Source: Microbacterium hatanonis (GTDB taxonomy: Bacteria > Actinomycetota > Actinomycetes > Actinomycetales > Microbacteriaceae). Taken from it: 64,000 nucleotides of DNA. Position numbers and translations under genes: made by a program. How positions within the stretch are numbered: the stretch's first letter is position 1; each line of letters begins with the position of its first letter. Below are positions 40,325 to 51,962 of this stretch, piece by piece. The stretch lies in the NCBI RefSeq assembly GCF_008017415.1, contig NZ_VRSV01000001.1, positions 1,178,001 to 1,242,000 of the forward strand. Direction: 5' to 3'. A model generated the notes under the pieces. The model had not been told where the DNA came from. It did no database searches and worked only from the letters and a program-made list of their open reading frames with translations.

Positions 40325-42961
40325 GTGACCCGCCTCGTCCCAATCACCCCCGCGCCCGATCTGCACGTCGAGCGGGACGGACAGCGTGGCGGCATCGCCC
40401 ATGCGTGCGCGGACGATCTCTTCGGTCTGCTGCCACTCCCCCGCGGCGACTTCGACCACGAGCTCGTCGTGGATCTGCAGCAGCACGCGGGACCGCATGC
40501 CGGCGGCGACGAGATCGTCGTGAATGTGGAAGAGCGCGATCTTCATGATGTCGGCCGCACTGCCCTGGATGGGGGCGTTGAGGGCCGCACGTTCGGCGTT
40601 CTCGCGGAGCACTCGGTTGGGGCTCGTCAGGTCGGGGAACGGGCGGCGACGGCCGAAGATCGTCTCGGTGTAGCCGTCGACGCGAGCCTGCTCCACCGAG
40701 GATCGGAGGTAGTCGCGCACGGCGCCGAATCGCGCGAAGTACTCCATCATCAGCTGCTTCGCCTCGCTCTGCTCGATGCGCAGCTGCTTCGAGAGTCCGA
40801 ACGCCGACAGGCCGTAGACGAGGCCGTACGACATCGCCTTGACCTTCGTACGCATCGGGGCGGTCACCTCCTCGGGCGTGACGCCGAAGACGCGCGCGCC
40901 GACGAACCGGTGGAGGTCCTCGCCCGAGTTGAACGCCTCGATGAGGCCGGGGTCGCCGGACAGATGCGCCATGATGCGCATCTCGATCTGCGAGTAGTCG
41001 GCGGTGAGAAGGGTCTCGTATCCCTCGCCCACTTCGAACGCGGCGCGGATGCGACGGCTCTCCTCGTTGCGGATCGGGATGTTCTGGAGGTTGGGGTCGG
41101 TGCTCGACAGGCGCCCGGTCTGGCTGCCGGTCTGCACGTACGTGGTGTGGATGCGGCCCCCGTCGTCGATCGCGACGTCGAGGGAGTCGATGATCTGCCG
41201 CAGCTTCGTCGCTTCGCGGTGCTGCAGGAGCAGATCGAGGAACGCGTGCGGGTGAGAGTCCTGCAGATCGGCGAGCACCGCGGCATCCGTCGAGTAGCCG
41301 GTCTTCGTCTTGCGGGTCTTGGGTAGCTGCAACTCCTCGAACAGCACCTCTTGGAGCTGCTTGGGAGAGCCCAGGTTCACCTCGTGGCCGATCGCCGCGT
41401 ACGCCTGCTCGGCGAGCCGGTCGGCGCGCGAGCCCAGCTCGGCCGAGAACGACGACAGCTTGTCGTGCGACACGGCGACGCCCGCCAGCTCCATGGCGGC
41501 GAGCGTGCGAAGGGTGGGCAGCTCGATCGTGTCGAACACCTCCCGGACGCTGTCGGGAAGCTCGGCGGCCAGCGCTTCGGCGACGCGGAGCGTGAACCAC
41601 GAGACCTGCCCCGGCGTCGCACCCTCGGTCTCGGGTACGAGCTGGGTCGGGTCGGCCTCGGGCAGCTTCTCGCCCAGGTAGCGGTCGACGAGGTCGGCGA
41701 GGGTCTTGTCGGGGAAGCTCGGGCGCCGGAGCCACCCGGCGAGGATGACGTCGAACACGAGCCCGTCGACGTCGAGACCGGCGCGCGAGAGGGCCTTCAG
41801 CTGCGGCTTGGCATCGGCGAAGACCTTCGGCGCGGAGGAGGCGAGCCAGGGCGCGATGGCCGCCGACAGCTCGGGGGTCCACTCCCCCTCGGCCGCAGCA
41901 TCCGCCGTCGCGAGCCCCAGGCGCGTCGGGCGCCCGCCGGCGACGACCACGGTGACACCGACCTGTCCCTGGGCGGACTCCGCCCAGGCGGCCAGCGCCG
42001 CCGCGTCGAGCTCGGGAGAGGCGGGGGCCTCGGCGGTGGGCGCATCGGCGCTGCTCCCCGAGGACTGGTCGACCCCGGCCGCTTCGAACACGCGCGGCAG
42101 GAGGGTGCGGAACTCGAGTCGCGCGAAGATATCGCGGACGGCCTGAGCGTCGATGGGGCGAACGGCGAGATCGGCGGGAGCCAGAGGAAGCTCGACGTCG
42201 GTGAGGAGACGGTTCAGGTGCCGGTTGCGCCGAACGTCGTCGAGGTGCTCGCGCAGGTTGTTGCCCACGACCCCGGTCACCTTGTCGGCGTTCTCGAGCA
42301 GCGCGTCGAGCGAGCCGTACTGGGTCAGCCACTTCACGGCGGTCTTCTCACCGACCTTCGGGACGCCCGGGAGGTTGTCGCTCGTCTCGCCGACGAGCGC
42401 GGCGATCTCGGGGTACTGGGCCGGCGGCAGACCGTACTTCTCCACGACGGCGGACGGGTCGTAGCGCTTCAACTGCGAGACGCCCTGCACGTTCGGATAG
42501 AGCAGCGTCACGTCGTCGGTGACGAGTTGGATGGTGTCGCGGTCTCCCGAGCAGACGAGCACGTGGAAGCCGGCGGCGGCGCCCTGGGTCGCGAGGGTCG
42601 CGAGGATGTCGTCGGCCTCGAAGTCCTCTTTCTGGATGACGGGGATGCTCATCGCCGCCAGGCAGTCCTGGAGGATCGGGATCTGGCCCTTGAACTCGGC
42701 CGGTGTCTCGGAGCGGTTCGCCTTGTACTCGGTGTACTCGCGGGTGCGGAACGACTGCCGGGACGTGTCGAAGGCCACGGCCAGGTGTGTGGGCTGCTCG
42801 GCCTTGATCAGGTTCACGAGCATCGACAGGAATCCGTAGATGCCATTGGTGTGCTGCCCGTCCTTCGTCGAGAAGTTGTCGACGGGGAGGGCGTAGAACG
42901 CCCGGTAGGCCAGAGAATGGCCGTCGACGACGAGAAGAGTAGGCTTTCCGGAGTCCGTCAC
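40322..42961 (-). CDS. polA: DNA polymerase I
   Basis: An 879-residue replication and repair polymerase. The N-terminal 5'-3' exonuclease domain (LLVVDGHSLAYRAFYALP, KEDFEADDILATLA, GETSDNLPGVPKVGEKTA) is complete. The middle 3'-5' domain lacks the usual acidic DxE active-site pattern, so proofreading is probably lost, as in other actinobacteria. Polymerase motif A (LLTADYSQIEMRIMAHLS), motif B (RTKVKAMSYGLVYGLSAFG) and motif C (LLQIHDELVVEV) are intact. It fills RNA-primer gaps and repair tracts. GTG start placed by a TAGCAT box 6 bases upstream; a partial RecA-NDp-like motif lies before that. Confidence 0.97.
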   Translation of the reverse strand: MTDSGKPTLLVVDGHSLAYRAFYALPVDNFSTKDGQHTNGIYGFLSMLVNLIKAEQPTHLAVAFDTSRQSFRTREYTEYKANRSETPAEFKGQIPILQDCLAAMSIPVIQKEDFEADDILATLATQGAAAGFHVLVCSGDRDTIQLVTDDVTLLYPNVQGVSQLKRYDPSAVVEKYGLPPAQYPEIAALVGETSDNLPGVPKVGEKTAVKWLTQYGSLDALLENADKVTGVVGNNLREHLDDVRRNRHLNRLLTDVELPLAPADLAVRPIDAQAVRDIFARLEFRTLLPRVFEAAGVDQSSGSSADAPTAEAPASPELDAAALAAWAESAQGQVGVTVVVAGGRPTRLGLATADAAAEGEWTPELSAAIAPWLASSAPKVFADAKPQLKALSRAGLDVDGLVFDVILAGWLRRPSFPDKTLADLVDRYLGEKLPEADPTQLVPETEGATPGQVSWFTLRVAEALAAELPDSVREVFDTIELPTLRTLAAMELAGVAVSHDKLSSFSAELGSRADRLAEQAYAAIGHEVNLGSPKQLQEVLFEELQLPKTRKTKTGYSTDAAVLADLQDSHPHAFLDLLLQHREATKLRQIIDSLDVAIDDGGRIHTTYVQTGSQTGRLSSTDPNLQNIPIRNEESRRIRAAFEVGEGYETLLTADYSQIEMRIMAHLSGDPGLIEAFNSGEDLHRFVGARVFGVTPEEVTAPMRTKVKAMSYGLVYGLSAFGLSKQLRIEQSEAKQLMMEYFARFGAVRDYLRSSVEQARVDGYTETIFGRRRPFPDLTSPNRVLRENAERAALNAPIQGSAADIMKIALFHIHDDLVAAGMRSRVLLQIHDELVVEVAAGEWQQTEEIVRARMGDAATLSVPLDVQIGRGGDWDEAGH

Positions 42962-42967
42962 TCGTCA

Positions 42968-42973
42968 ATGCTA
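42968..42973 (-). promoter_or_regulatory. -10 box of leaderless promoter, polA
   Basis: TAGCAT on the minus strand, then 6 bases (tgacga), then GTG at 42961. A gTGTCGTCGG stretch 7 bases further upstream resembles the PafBC-linked damage motif. Confidence 0.55.
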
Positions 42974-43016
42974 ACGAGGCCCGACGACACTCATCCGTCA
43001 CCGAGCGAAGGCGATC

Positions 43017-43448
43017 ATGACCGAGACCGTTTCCGACTCCCCCTCCGGTCTCGAATGGGTGAGGGGGCGCGGAATGGGTTCCCTCGCCGAGAAGATGGGC
43101 TTCGAGTGGGTCGAGTTCAGCGTGGAGCGCGCGGTCGCCACGATGCCCGTGGAGGGCAACACGCAGCCGGTTGGACTGCTGCACGGCGGCGCGTATGTCG
43201 TGCTCGGCGAGTCGCTGGGCTCGATGGCGGCGAACCTCTACGCCGGGCCGGGGAGGCTCGCGGTCGGCGTGGACATCAACGCGACCCACACGCGATCGGC
43301 GACCTCGGGCATCGTCACGGGGGTCTGCACGCCGATCCACCTCGGTCGCTCGATCACGGTCCACGAGATCGTCGTGACCGACGAGCAGGGCCGTCGCTGC
43401 TCGACGGTCCGCATCACGAACCACATTAAGGACGCCCCGCAGAAATGA
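43017..43448 (+). CDS. Hotdog-fold thioesterase (PaaI/MenI-like)
   Basis: A 143-residue acyl-CoA thioesterase with the hotdog fold. The central helix HGGAYVVLGESLGSMAANLY is typical of the PaaI and DHNA-CoA thioesterase group, and the strand SGIVTGVCTPIHLGRSITVHE completes the domain. Likely substrates are aromatic acyl-CoA or 1,4-dihydroxy-2-naphthoyl-CoA; the sequence alone cannot decide. A leadered ATG with gcgaagg upstream. The stop codon overlaps a strong bidirectional terminator that separates it from the ANTAR regulator. Confidence 0.9.
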   Translation: MTETVSDSPSGLEWVRGRGMGSLAEKMGFEWVEFSVERAVATMPVEGNTQPVGLLHGGAYVVLGESLGSMAANLYAGPGRLAVGVDINATHTRSATSGIVTGVCTPIHLGRSITVHEIVVTDEQGRRCSTVRITNHIKDAPQK

Positions 43449-43481
43449 AGAACGGATGCTGGTTCTCAGCATCCGTTCTTC
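43447..43481. terminator. Strong hairpin terminator between thioesterase and ANTAR regulator
   Basis: A 14-bp perfect stem, gaagaacggatgct (43447-43460) with agcatccgttcttc (43468-43481), loop ggttctc, closing with tt on the plus side. It serves two convergent genes. Confidence 0.88.
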
Positions 43482-43504
43482 GGTGAGGTTCTGATGAGGT
43501 CGCG

Positions 43505-44122
43505 CTACTTCTTCGGCGCGAGCTGCTCGATGATGGCTTTGGCCACGTCCTGCATCGTCAGGCGGCGGTCCATGGACGCCTTCTGGATCCAGCGGAAGGC
43601 CTCGGGCTCGGTGAGACCCATCTTCTCGTTCAGGAGACCCTTGGCGCGGTCGACGAGCTTGCGCGTCTCGAAGCGCTCGACCATGTCGGCGACCTCGGCC
43701 TCGAGCGTGATGATCTGGTCGTAACGGGCCAGGGCGATCTCGATCGCGGGGAGCAGATCGTTGGGGGTGAAGGGCTTCACCACGTAGGCGAGTGCACCCG
43801 CCTCGCTGGCGCGCTCGACGAGCTCCTTCTGGCTGAACGCCGTCAGCAGCACCACCGGGGCGATGTGGTTCTTGCTCAGACGCTCGGCAGCGCTGATGCC
43901 GTCGAGCTGCGGCATCTTCACGTCCATGATGACGAGGTCGGGGCGCAGCTCGGTGGCGAGCTGAACCGCGGTCTCCCCGTCGCCCGCCTCGCCGACGACG
44001 TCGAAGCCGTTGTCACGCAGGATCTCGACGATGTCGAGGCGGATGAGCGACTCATCCTCCGCGACCACGACACGGCGGGGGGCGGATGCCACGGGGGCGG
44101 TGCCCGGATCTAGGTCAGTCAC
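43505..44122 (-). CDS. ANTAR-domain response regulator (PdtaR-like)
   Basis: A 205-residue two-component regulator. The receiver domain (residues about 16-130) has the acidic pocket AEDES, the phospho-acceptor Asp67 in VIMDVKMPQLDG and the switch Lys116 in VVKPFTP. A coiled linker leads to a C-terminal ANTAR domain (about 150-200, RKLVDRAKGLLNEKMGLTE, then AFRWIQKASMDRRLTM), which binds paired RNA hairpins to prevent transcription termination. In mycobacteria PdtaR pairs with the kinase PdtaS; no kinase is adjacent here. GTG start fixed by a TAGGAT box. Confidence 0.96.
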   Translation of the reverse strand: MTDLDPGTAPVASAPRRVVVAEDESLIRLDIVEILRDNGFDVVGEAGDGETAVQLATELRPDLVIMDVKMPQLDGISAAERLSKNHIAPVVLLTAFSQKELVERASEAGALAYVVKPFTPNDLLPAIEIALARYDQIITLEAEVADMVERFETRKLVDRAKGLLNEKMGLTEPEAFRWIQKASMDRRLTMQDVAKAIIEQLAPKK

Positions 44123-44128
44123 GTATTC

Positions 44129-44134
44129 ATCCTA
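44129..44134 (-). promoter_or_regulatory. -10 box of leaderless promoter, ANTAR regulator
   Basis: TAGGAT on the minus strand, then 6 bases (gaatac), then GTG at 44122. Confidence 0.65.
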
Positions 44135-44222
44135 AGACAGGGGGTCGGCATACCCGCCGATACCCGGGGTGGGGGGAAAGAGCCAGGAGCCGAATTCACG
44201 GACGATGGACTTCTCACTGGAG

Positions 44223-44305
44223 TGCCGGTGGTGGGATTCGAACCCACACGCCCTTTCGGACAGAGCATTTTGAGTGCCCCGCGTCTGCCGTTCCGCCACA
44301 CCGGC
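44223..44305 (-). tRNA. tRNA-Leu (anticodon CAA)
   Basis: On the minus strand: acceptor GCCGGTG with CACCGGC, D arm with GCGG, anticodon stem GGGCA/TGCTC around CTCAAAA (anticodon CAA), a variable arm with GTCCGAAAGGGC, and T arm GTGGGTTCGAATCCCAC. Discriminator A, no encoded CCA. It reads TTG codons. It lies alone between the ANTAR regulator and the pyk terminator. Confidence 0.95.
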
Positions 44306-44330
44306 GAGCACTTCAGCATCCGAACCATAT

Positions 44331-44364
44331 CGCACGGGCGTCCGAGAACCCGGACGCCCGTGCG
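44331..44364 (-). terminator. Hairpin terminator of pyk
   Basis: A 14-bp perfect stem, cgcacgggcgtccg (44331-44344) with cggacgcccgtgcg (44351-44364), loop agaacc, just after the pyk stop codon on the minus strand. Confidence 0.88.
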
Positions 44365-44369
44365 AGGGA

Positions 44370-45818
44370 TCAGGCTTCGCGCTGATAGATGGGCGCCGCA
44401 CCGTGGACGGCGTCGCCGATCTTGTGCACGCGCAGGTCGTTGGTCGACCCCGCGATTCCCGGAGGGGAACCGGAGATGACGATGACCTTGTCGCCGACCT
44501 TCGCGAGGTCGTTCGAGAGGAAGTAGTCGTCGACCTGGAGGAACATCATGTCGGTGTGCTCGACGTGCTCCACCAGGGTCGAACGCACGCCCCAGGTGAG
44601 GGCGAGACGACGACGGATGCCCGGCTCGGGCGTGAACGCGATCATCGGGATGGGCGAGCGCAGGCGCGACATGCGGCGCGCGGAGTCGCCCGACTCGGTG
44701 AAGATGCAGAGGTACTTGGCCTCGACGAACTCGGCGACCTCGATCGCGGCGAGCGTGATCGCCCCGCCCTGGGTGCGCGGCTTGGTCGTCAGGCGTGCGA
44801 TGCGGTCGAGACCGTGCTCCTCGGTGGAGGCCACGATGCGGGCCATCGTCTCGACGACGACGACCGGGTACTGTCCGACGCTGGTCTCGCCCGAGAGCAT
44901 GACCGCGTCGGCGCCGTCGAGGACGGCGTTGGCGACGTCGCTGGTCTCGGCGCGGGTGGGCACCGGGTTCGTGATCATCGACTCGAGCATCTGCGTCGCG
45001 ACGATGACGGGCTTCGCCATCCGGCGGGCAAGCTCCACCGCGCGCTTCTGGACGATCGGCACCGCTTCGAGCGGCAGCTCGACGCCCAGGTCGCCGCGGG
45101 CGACCATGATGCCGTCGAACGCGTCGATGATGGCCTCGAGGTTGTCGACGGCCTGCGGCTTCTCGATCTTCGCGATGACGGGAACCGTGCGGTTCTCCTC
45201 GGCCATGATCACGTGAACGCGCTCGATGTCGGACGCGTCGCGGACGAAGGAGAGCGCGATGAGGTCGGCGCCGGTGCGCAGACCCCAGCGGAGGTCGTCC
45301 TCGTCCTTCTCGGACAGCGCGGGCACGTTGACGGCCACGCCCGGGAGGTTGATGCCCTTGTTGTTGGAGACCGGACCCCCGACGATGACCTCGGTGGTCA
45401 CGGTCACGCCGTCGGTCTCGATGACCTGGACGCGCACCTTGCCGTCGTCGATCAGGAGGTAGTCGCCGGGCTTCACGTCCTGGGGCAGGCCCTTGAAGGT
45501 CGTCGAGACGATCTCCTTGGTGCCGGCGATGTCTTCGACGGTGATCTTGAAGATGTCACCGGCGGCCAGCTCGTGGGGGCCGTCGGAGAAGCGACCGAGG
45601 CGGATCTTCGGCCCCTGGAGGTCGACGAGGATCGCGACCGGCTTGCCGGCGTCGTCGGCGGCCCGACGCACGTTCGCGTAGTTGCCCTCGTGCACGGAGT
45701 AGTCGCCGTGGCTGAGGTTCAGACGGGCGACGTCGACACCCGCGTCGATGATCGCGCGAACGCTCTCATAGGTCGATGTGGCGGGTCCTAGCGTTGCGAC
45801 GATCTTGGCGCGTCTCAT
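44370..45818 (-). CDS. pyk: Pyruvate kinase
   Basis: A 482-residue glycolytic enzyme making pyruvate and ATP from phosphoenolpyruvate and ADP. MRRAKIVATLGPA begins the barrel, ARLNLSHG and the KIEKPQAVDNLEAI active-site region (catalytic Lys) follow, then GIMVARGDLGVELP and PVIVATQMLESM, and a C-terminal regulatory domain. The ATG at 45818 carries a ggaga ribosome site. A TAGGCT box overlaps the gltD stop codon upstream, giving pyk its own promoter with a leader of about 35 bases, in addition to possible readthrough from gltBD. Confidence 0.97.
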   Translation of the reverse strand: MRRAKIVATLGPATSTYESVRAIIDAGVDVARLNLSHGDYSVHEGNYANVRRAADDAGKPVAILVDLQGPKIRLGRFSDGPHELAAGDIFKITVEDIAGTKEIVSTTFKGLPQDVKPGDYLLIDDGKVRVQVIETDGVTVTTEVIVGGPVSNNKGINLPGVAVNVPALSEKDEDDLRWGLRTGADLIALSFVRDASDIERVHVIMAEENRTVPVIAKIEKPQAVDNLEAIIDAFDGIMVARGDLGVELPLEAVPIVQKRAVELARRMAKPVIVATQMLESMITNPVPTRAETSDVANAVLDGADAVMLSGETSVGQYPVVVVETMARIVASTEEHGLDRIARLTTKPRTQGGAITLAAIEVAEFVEAKYLCIFTESGDSARRMSRLRSPIPMIAFTPEPGIRRRLALTWGVRSTLVEHVEHTDMMFLQVDDYFLSNDLAKVGDKVIVISGSPPGIAGSTNDLRVHKIGDAVHGAAPIYQREA

Positions 45819-45867
45819 CGGTATTTTTCTCCGAAAGATGGGGGTCGGGTGGAAGGCCTCGGCCAGC

Positions 45868-47326
<1,459 letters not shown>

Positions 47327-47334
<8 letters not shown>

Positions 47335-50300
47335 CCGTCACCTCCAGAATGCGGCTCCAGACCACGTCTCCGTCGGGGTCGAGCCCCTCGTCGACGGCGG
47401 TCTGACGCGTCTGCAGCACCGCGGCGTAGTCGCGCGGCACCACACGGACGAAGTTGGCGAGCTCTGCCTCGAAGTCGTCGAGGAGCTGGCCCGCGAGGGT
47501 CGAACCCGTTTCGGCACGGTGCTGCTCGAGCAGGTCGCGCAGCATCTCGGCGTCGCCGGAACCGAGCGCACCGAGTTCGAGCTCGCCCGAGGTGAGGGCC
47601 TCGCGGTTCACGAGGGCCTCGTCGAGCTTGTAGATGTAGGCCGTTCCGCCCGACATGCCCGCCCCGAGGTTGCGACCGGTCGCGCCGAGGATCACGGCGA
47701 GACCGCCCGTCATGTATTCGAGCGCGTGGTCGCCCACGCCCTCGACGACGGCGGTGGCGCCGGAGTTGCGGACGAAGAACCGCTCCCCCACCACGCCATT
47801 CAGGAACATCCACCCCTGCGTCGCGCCGTACCCGATGACGTTGCCGGCGATGACGTTCTCGGATGCGGCGAAGACCGAGTCGCGCGGCGGCCGGATCACG
47901 ATCTGCCCGCCCGAGAGTCCCTTGCCGACGTAGTCGTTCGAGTCGCCTTCGAGGCGGAGCGTGATGCCGGAGGGCATGAACGCTCCGAACGACTGGCCCG
48001 CCGAACCGGTGAGGCGCACCTCGATGGATCCGGGAGGCAGCCCGTTCTCGCCGTGCGCGCGCGTGACGCGGTGGCCGAGCATGGTTCCGACGGCGCGCTC
48101 GGTGTTGCGGATCGGCAGGTCGATCTCGATGTGCCCGCCGTGGGCGATCACGTCCTGCGCGCGCTCGATGAGCTGCACGTCGAAGTGCTCCTCCAGCTCG
48201 TGGTTCTGCTCCCGGCCGTGACGGCGGGGAACGTCGTCCGCGAAGCGGGGGCCTTCGAGGATCGGCGCGAGGTCGAGACCGCTCGCCTTCCAGTGGTCGA
48301 GGGCGCCGTCGACGTCGAGGAGCTCGGCGTGGCCGATGGCCTCGTCGAGCGAGCGGAAGCCGAGCTCGGCGAGGTACTCGCGCACCTCCTCGGCGATGAA
48401 CTCCATGAAGTTCACGACGAACTCCGGCTTGCCGGTGAAACGCGATCGCAGAACGGGGTTCTGCGTGGCGACCCCGACCGGGCAGGTGTCGAGGTGGCAG
48501 ACGCGCATCATGATGCAGCCCGAGACGACGAGCGGTGCGGTCGCGAATCCGAACTCCTCGGCACCGAGCAGGGCGCCGACGATCACGTCACGACCGGTCT
48601 TCAGCTGACCGTCGACCTGCACGACCACCCGGTCGCGCATGCCGTTGAGCATCAGCGTCTGCTGCGTCTCGGCCAGACCCAGCTCCCACGGGGTGCCCGC
48701 GTGCTTCAGCGAGTTCAGCGGGCTCGCGCCCGTGCCGCCGTCCTGTCCGGAGACGAGGATCACGTCGCTGAGCGCCTTGGCGACGCCGGCCGCGACCGCG
48801 CCGATGCCCGACTGGCTGACGAGCTTCGTGTGGATGCGCGCCTCGGGGTTCGCCCGCTTCAGGTCGAAGATGAGCTGCTTGAGGTCTTCGATCGAGTAGA
48901 TGTCGTGGTGCGGCGGCGGGGAGATGAGTCCGACGCCGGCGGTGGCGTGGCGCGTGCGCGCCACCCACGGGTAGACCTTCGTCGGGGGCAGCTGGCCGCC
49001 CTCGCCGGGCTTCGCGCCCTGGGCGAGCTTGATCTGGATGTCCTCGGCCTGCGTCAGGTAGAGGCTCGTCACGCCGAAGCGACCCGAGGCGACCTGCTTG
49101 ATGGCGCTACGACGCACCGGGTCGAGCAGGCGGTCGACGTCTTCGCCGCCCTCTCCGGTGTTCGACTTCGCGCCGATGCTGTTCATCGCGACAGCGAGGG
49201 TCTCGTGCGCTTCCTGGGAGATCGAGCCGTAGCTCATCGCTCCGGTGGAGAAGCGCTTCACGATCGCCGAGACCGGCTCGACCTGGTCGAGGGGCACCGG
49301 TGGCCGCACCCCATGACGGAGGCCGAACATGCCGCGGAGCGTCTTGAGCTCCTGCGCCTGGTCGTCGATGAGCTTCGTGTACTCGCGGAAGATGTCGTAG
49401 CGCCGCTCGCGGGTGGCGTGCTGCAGACGGAAGACGGTGTCGGGGTTGAACAGGTGCGGTTCCGCGTCGCGCCGCCACTGGTACTCGCCACCGGTCCACA
49501 GTCGCTCGTGAGCGCGCACCGCGGCGTCCTCGGGGTACGCATAGGCGTGGCGCGCGGCGTTCTCCGCCGCGATGACGTCGATGCCGATGCCGCCGAGCTT
49601 CGTCTCGGTGCCCGTGAAGTAGGCGTCGACGAGCTCCTGCGAGAGACCGATGGCCTCGAAGACCTGGGCTCCCGCGTAGGAGGACACGGTCGAGATGCCC
49701 ATCTTCGACATGATCTTCAGCACGCCCTTGCCGAGGCCGTAGATCAGGTTCTTGACGGCCTTCTGCGGGGTGACGTCGGTGATGCGTCCGGCGCGCACGA
49801 GGTACTCGACGGTCTCCATCGCCAGGTACGGGTTGACCGCGGAGGCGCCGTAGCCGATGAGGGTCGCGACGTGGTGCACCTCGCGGACGTCGCCCGCCTC
49901 CACGACGAGTCCCACCTTCATGCGGGTCTCGTTGCGGATGAGGTGGTGGTGCACGGCCGCGAGCATGAGCAGCGACGGGATCGGCGCGAGGTCCTTGTTC
50001 GAGTCGCGGTCGCTGAGCACGATGAACTCGGCGCCGTCCTCGATCGCGTGGTCGACCTCGCGGCACATCTGCGTGAGCCGCTTCTGCATGCCTTTGTGGC
50101 CGGCCTCGACGCGGTAGAGACCGCGGATCGTCACCGACGAGCGCCCGGGGAGGGCGGTGTCGATGTGCTGGATCTTCGCGAGCTCGTCGTTGTCGATCAC
50201 GGGGAAGTCGAGCGTCACGGTGCGGGTGTGGTCGGCGCCCCACTGCAGCAGGTTGCGCTCGGGGCCGAGCCCGAGGGCGAGCGAGGTCACGACCTCTTCG

Positions 50301-51907
50301 CGGATCGAGTCCAGCGGCGGGTTCGTGACCTGCGCGAACTGCTGGGTGAAGTAGTCGAAGAGGAGGCGGGGGCGCTCGCTGAGCACGGCGACCGGAGTGT
50401 CGCTGCCCATCGCGCCGAGCGGTTCGGCGCCCTTCTGGCCCATCGGGGTCAGGAGGATGCGCACCTCCTCCTCGGTGTAGCCGAAGGTGCGCTGGCGGCG
50501 GGTGATCGACGCGATCGGGTGCACGATGTGCTCGCGCTCGGGCAGCTCGGACAGGCGCACGCGACCGGCGTCGAGCCATTCCTGCCACGGCTCCTGCGCG
50601 GCGAGCTCCGCCTTGATCTCCGAGTCGTCGACGATGCGGCCCTGGGCGGTGTCGACGAGGAACATGCGCCCGGGACGCAGGCGGCCGCGGCTCTTGATGC
50701 GCTCGGGCGCGAAGTCGAGCACACCCGTCTCGCTGCCGATCACGACCAGTCCGTCGGTCGTCTCGGTCCAGCGACCGGGGCGGAGGCCGTTGCGGTCGAG
50801 CGTCGCCCCGACGAGCGTGCCGTCGGTGAAGATGAGGGCGGCCGGGCCGTCCCAGGGCTCCATCTGCATGGAGTGGTAGTCGTAGAAGGCGCGCAGATCG
50901 GGCGCGATGGTCGCCTGCTTCTCGTATGCCTCGGGGACCATCATCATGACCGCGTGCGGGAGGCTGCGCCCGGTGAGGGTGAGCAGCTCCAGCACCTCGT
51001 CGAACGAGGCGGAGTCGCTCGCGCCGTCGGTGCAGATGGGCAGCAGCGGCCGGATGTCGCCGAGCAGTTCCGACTCGAGCTGCGACTGGCGCGCACGCAT
51101 CCAGTTGCGGTTGCCCTTGACGGTGTTGATCTCACCGTTGTGGGCCAGCATTCGCAGCGGCTGAGCGAGCGGCCACGACGGGAAGGTGTTGGTCGAGTAC
51201 CGGGAGTGGACGACGGCGAGCTCCGACACGAACCGCTCGTCCTGGAGGTCGGGGTAGAACGGCTCGAGCTGCAGCGTCGTGACCATGCCCTTGTAGCCGA
51301 GCGTGCGGCTGGACAGCGACACGAAGTAGGCGTTGAGCTCGATGGTCGCGCGCTTGCGCAGCCGGTAGACGCGGCGATCGAGGTCGATACCCGACAGCGC
51401 CGCGGCGTCGCCGACGGCCGGGCGGGACACGAACAGCTGCTCGAAGGCCGGGCGTGCCTCGAAGGCCAGCTTTCCGAGATGCTCGTCGTCGGTGGGCACC
51501 TCGCGCCAGCCGAGCACGACGAGGTTCTCTGCCGCCGCGAGCCGTTCGATCCCCGCCTTCATGTCGGCGCGGGCCTCGCTCTCGAGCGGCAGGAAGATCA
51601 TTCCTGCCGCGTACTCCCCCATCGGAGGCAGGTCGAAGTCGACGACGGCGCGCAGGAACGCGTCCGGCATCTGCGTCAGGATGCCCGCACCGTCGCCGGT
51701 GCCGGCGTCGGAGCCGATGGCGCCGCGGTGTTCGAGATTGCGCAGCGCCGTCAGCGCCAGCTCGACGATGTCGTGGCCGGCTTCGCCGCGGAGGGTCGCC
51801 ACCATGGCCAGACCGCACGCGTCTTTCTCGAAGGCCGGGTTGTACATCCCCTGCTTAGCGGGGAACGCGCCGCCGACGGCGGCGACGGAACGAGGGCTCG
51901 AAGGCAT
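47327..51907 (-). CDS. gltB: Glutamate synthase large subunit
   Basis: A 1526-residue enzyme. An N-terminal class II glutaminase domain follows a short propeptide; the nucleophile Cys is in [16 protein letters not shown], so about 28 residues must be removed to free it. Central and FMN-binding synthase domains come next ([18 protein letters not shown], then [18 protein letters not shown]), with the 3Fe-4S Cys in [20 protein letters not shown]. The C-terminal GXGXG beta-helix ([15 protein letters not shown]) ends the protein. ATG at 51907 is my choice; a GTG at 51922 is five codons upstream. Cotranscribed with gltD. Confidence 0.97.
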
Positions 51908-51962
51908 ACCTGCCGTCCTCACGTTGATTCTCAGGATGGGACGACGTCGGCCCTGGAAGGAT

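Noticed and set aside
38513..41326. A 937-codon plus-strand open frame
   Set aside because: Antisense to the DUF885 gene and polA, which have clear family motifs; the product shows only GC-driven composition.
41351..43429. A 692-codon plus-strand open frame
   Set aside because: Antisense to polA; the downstream part is out of frame with the real thioesterase gene.
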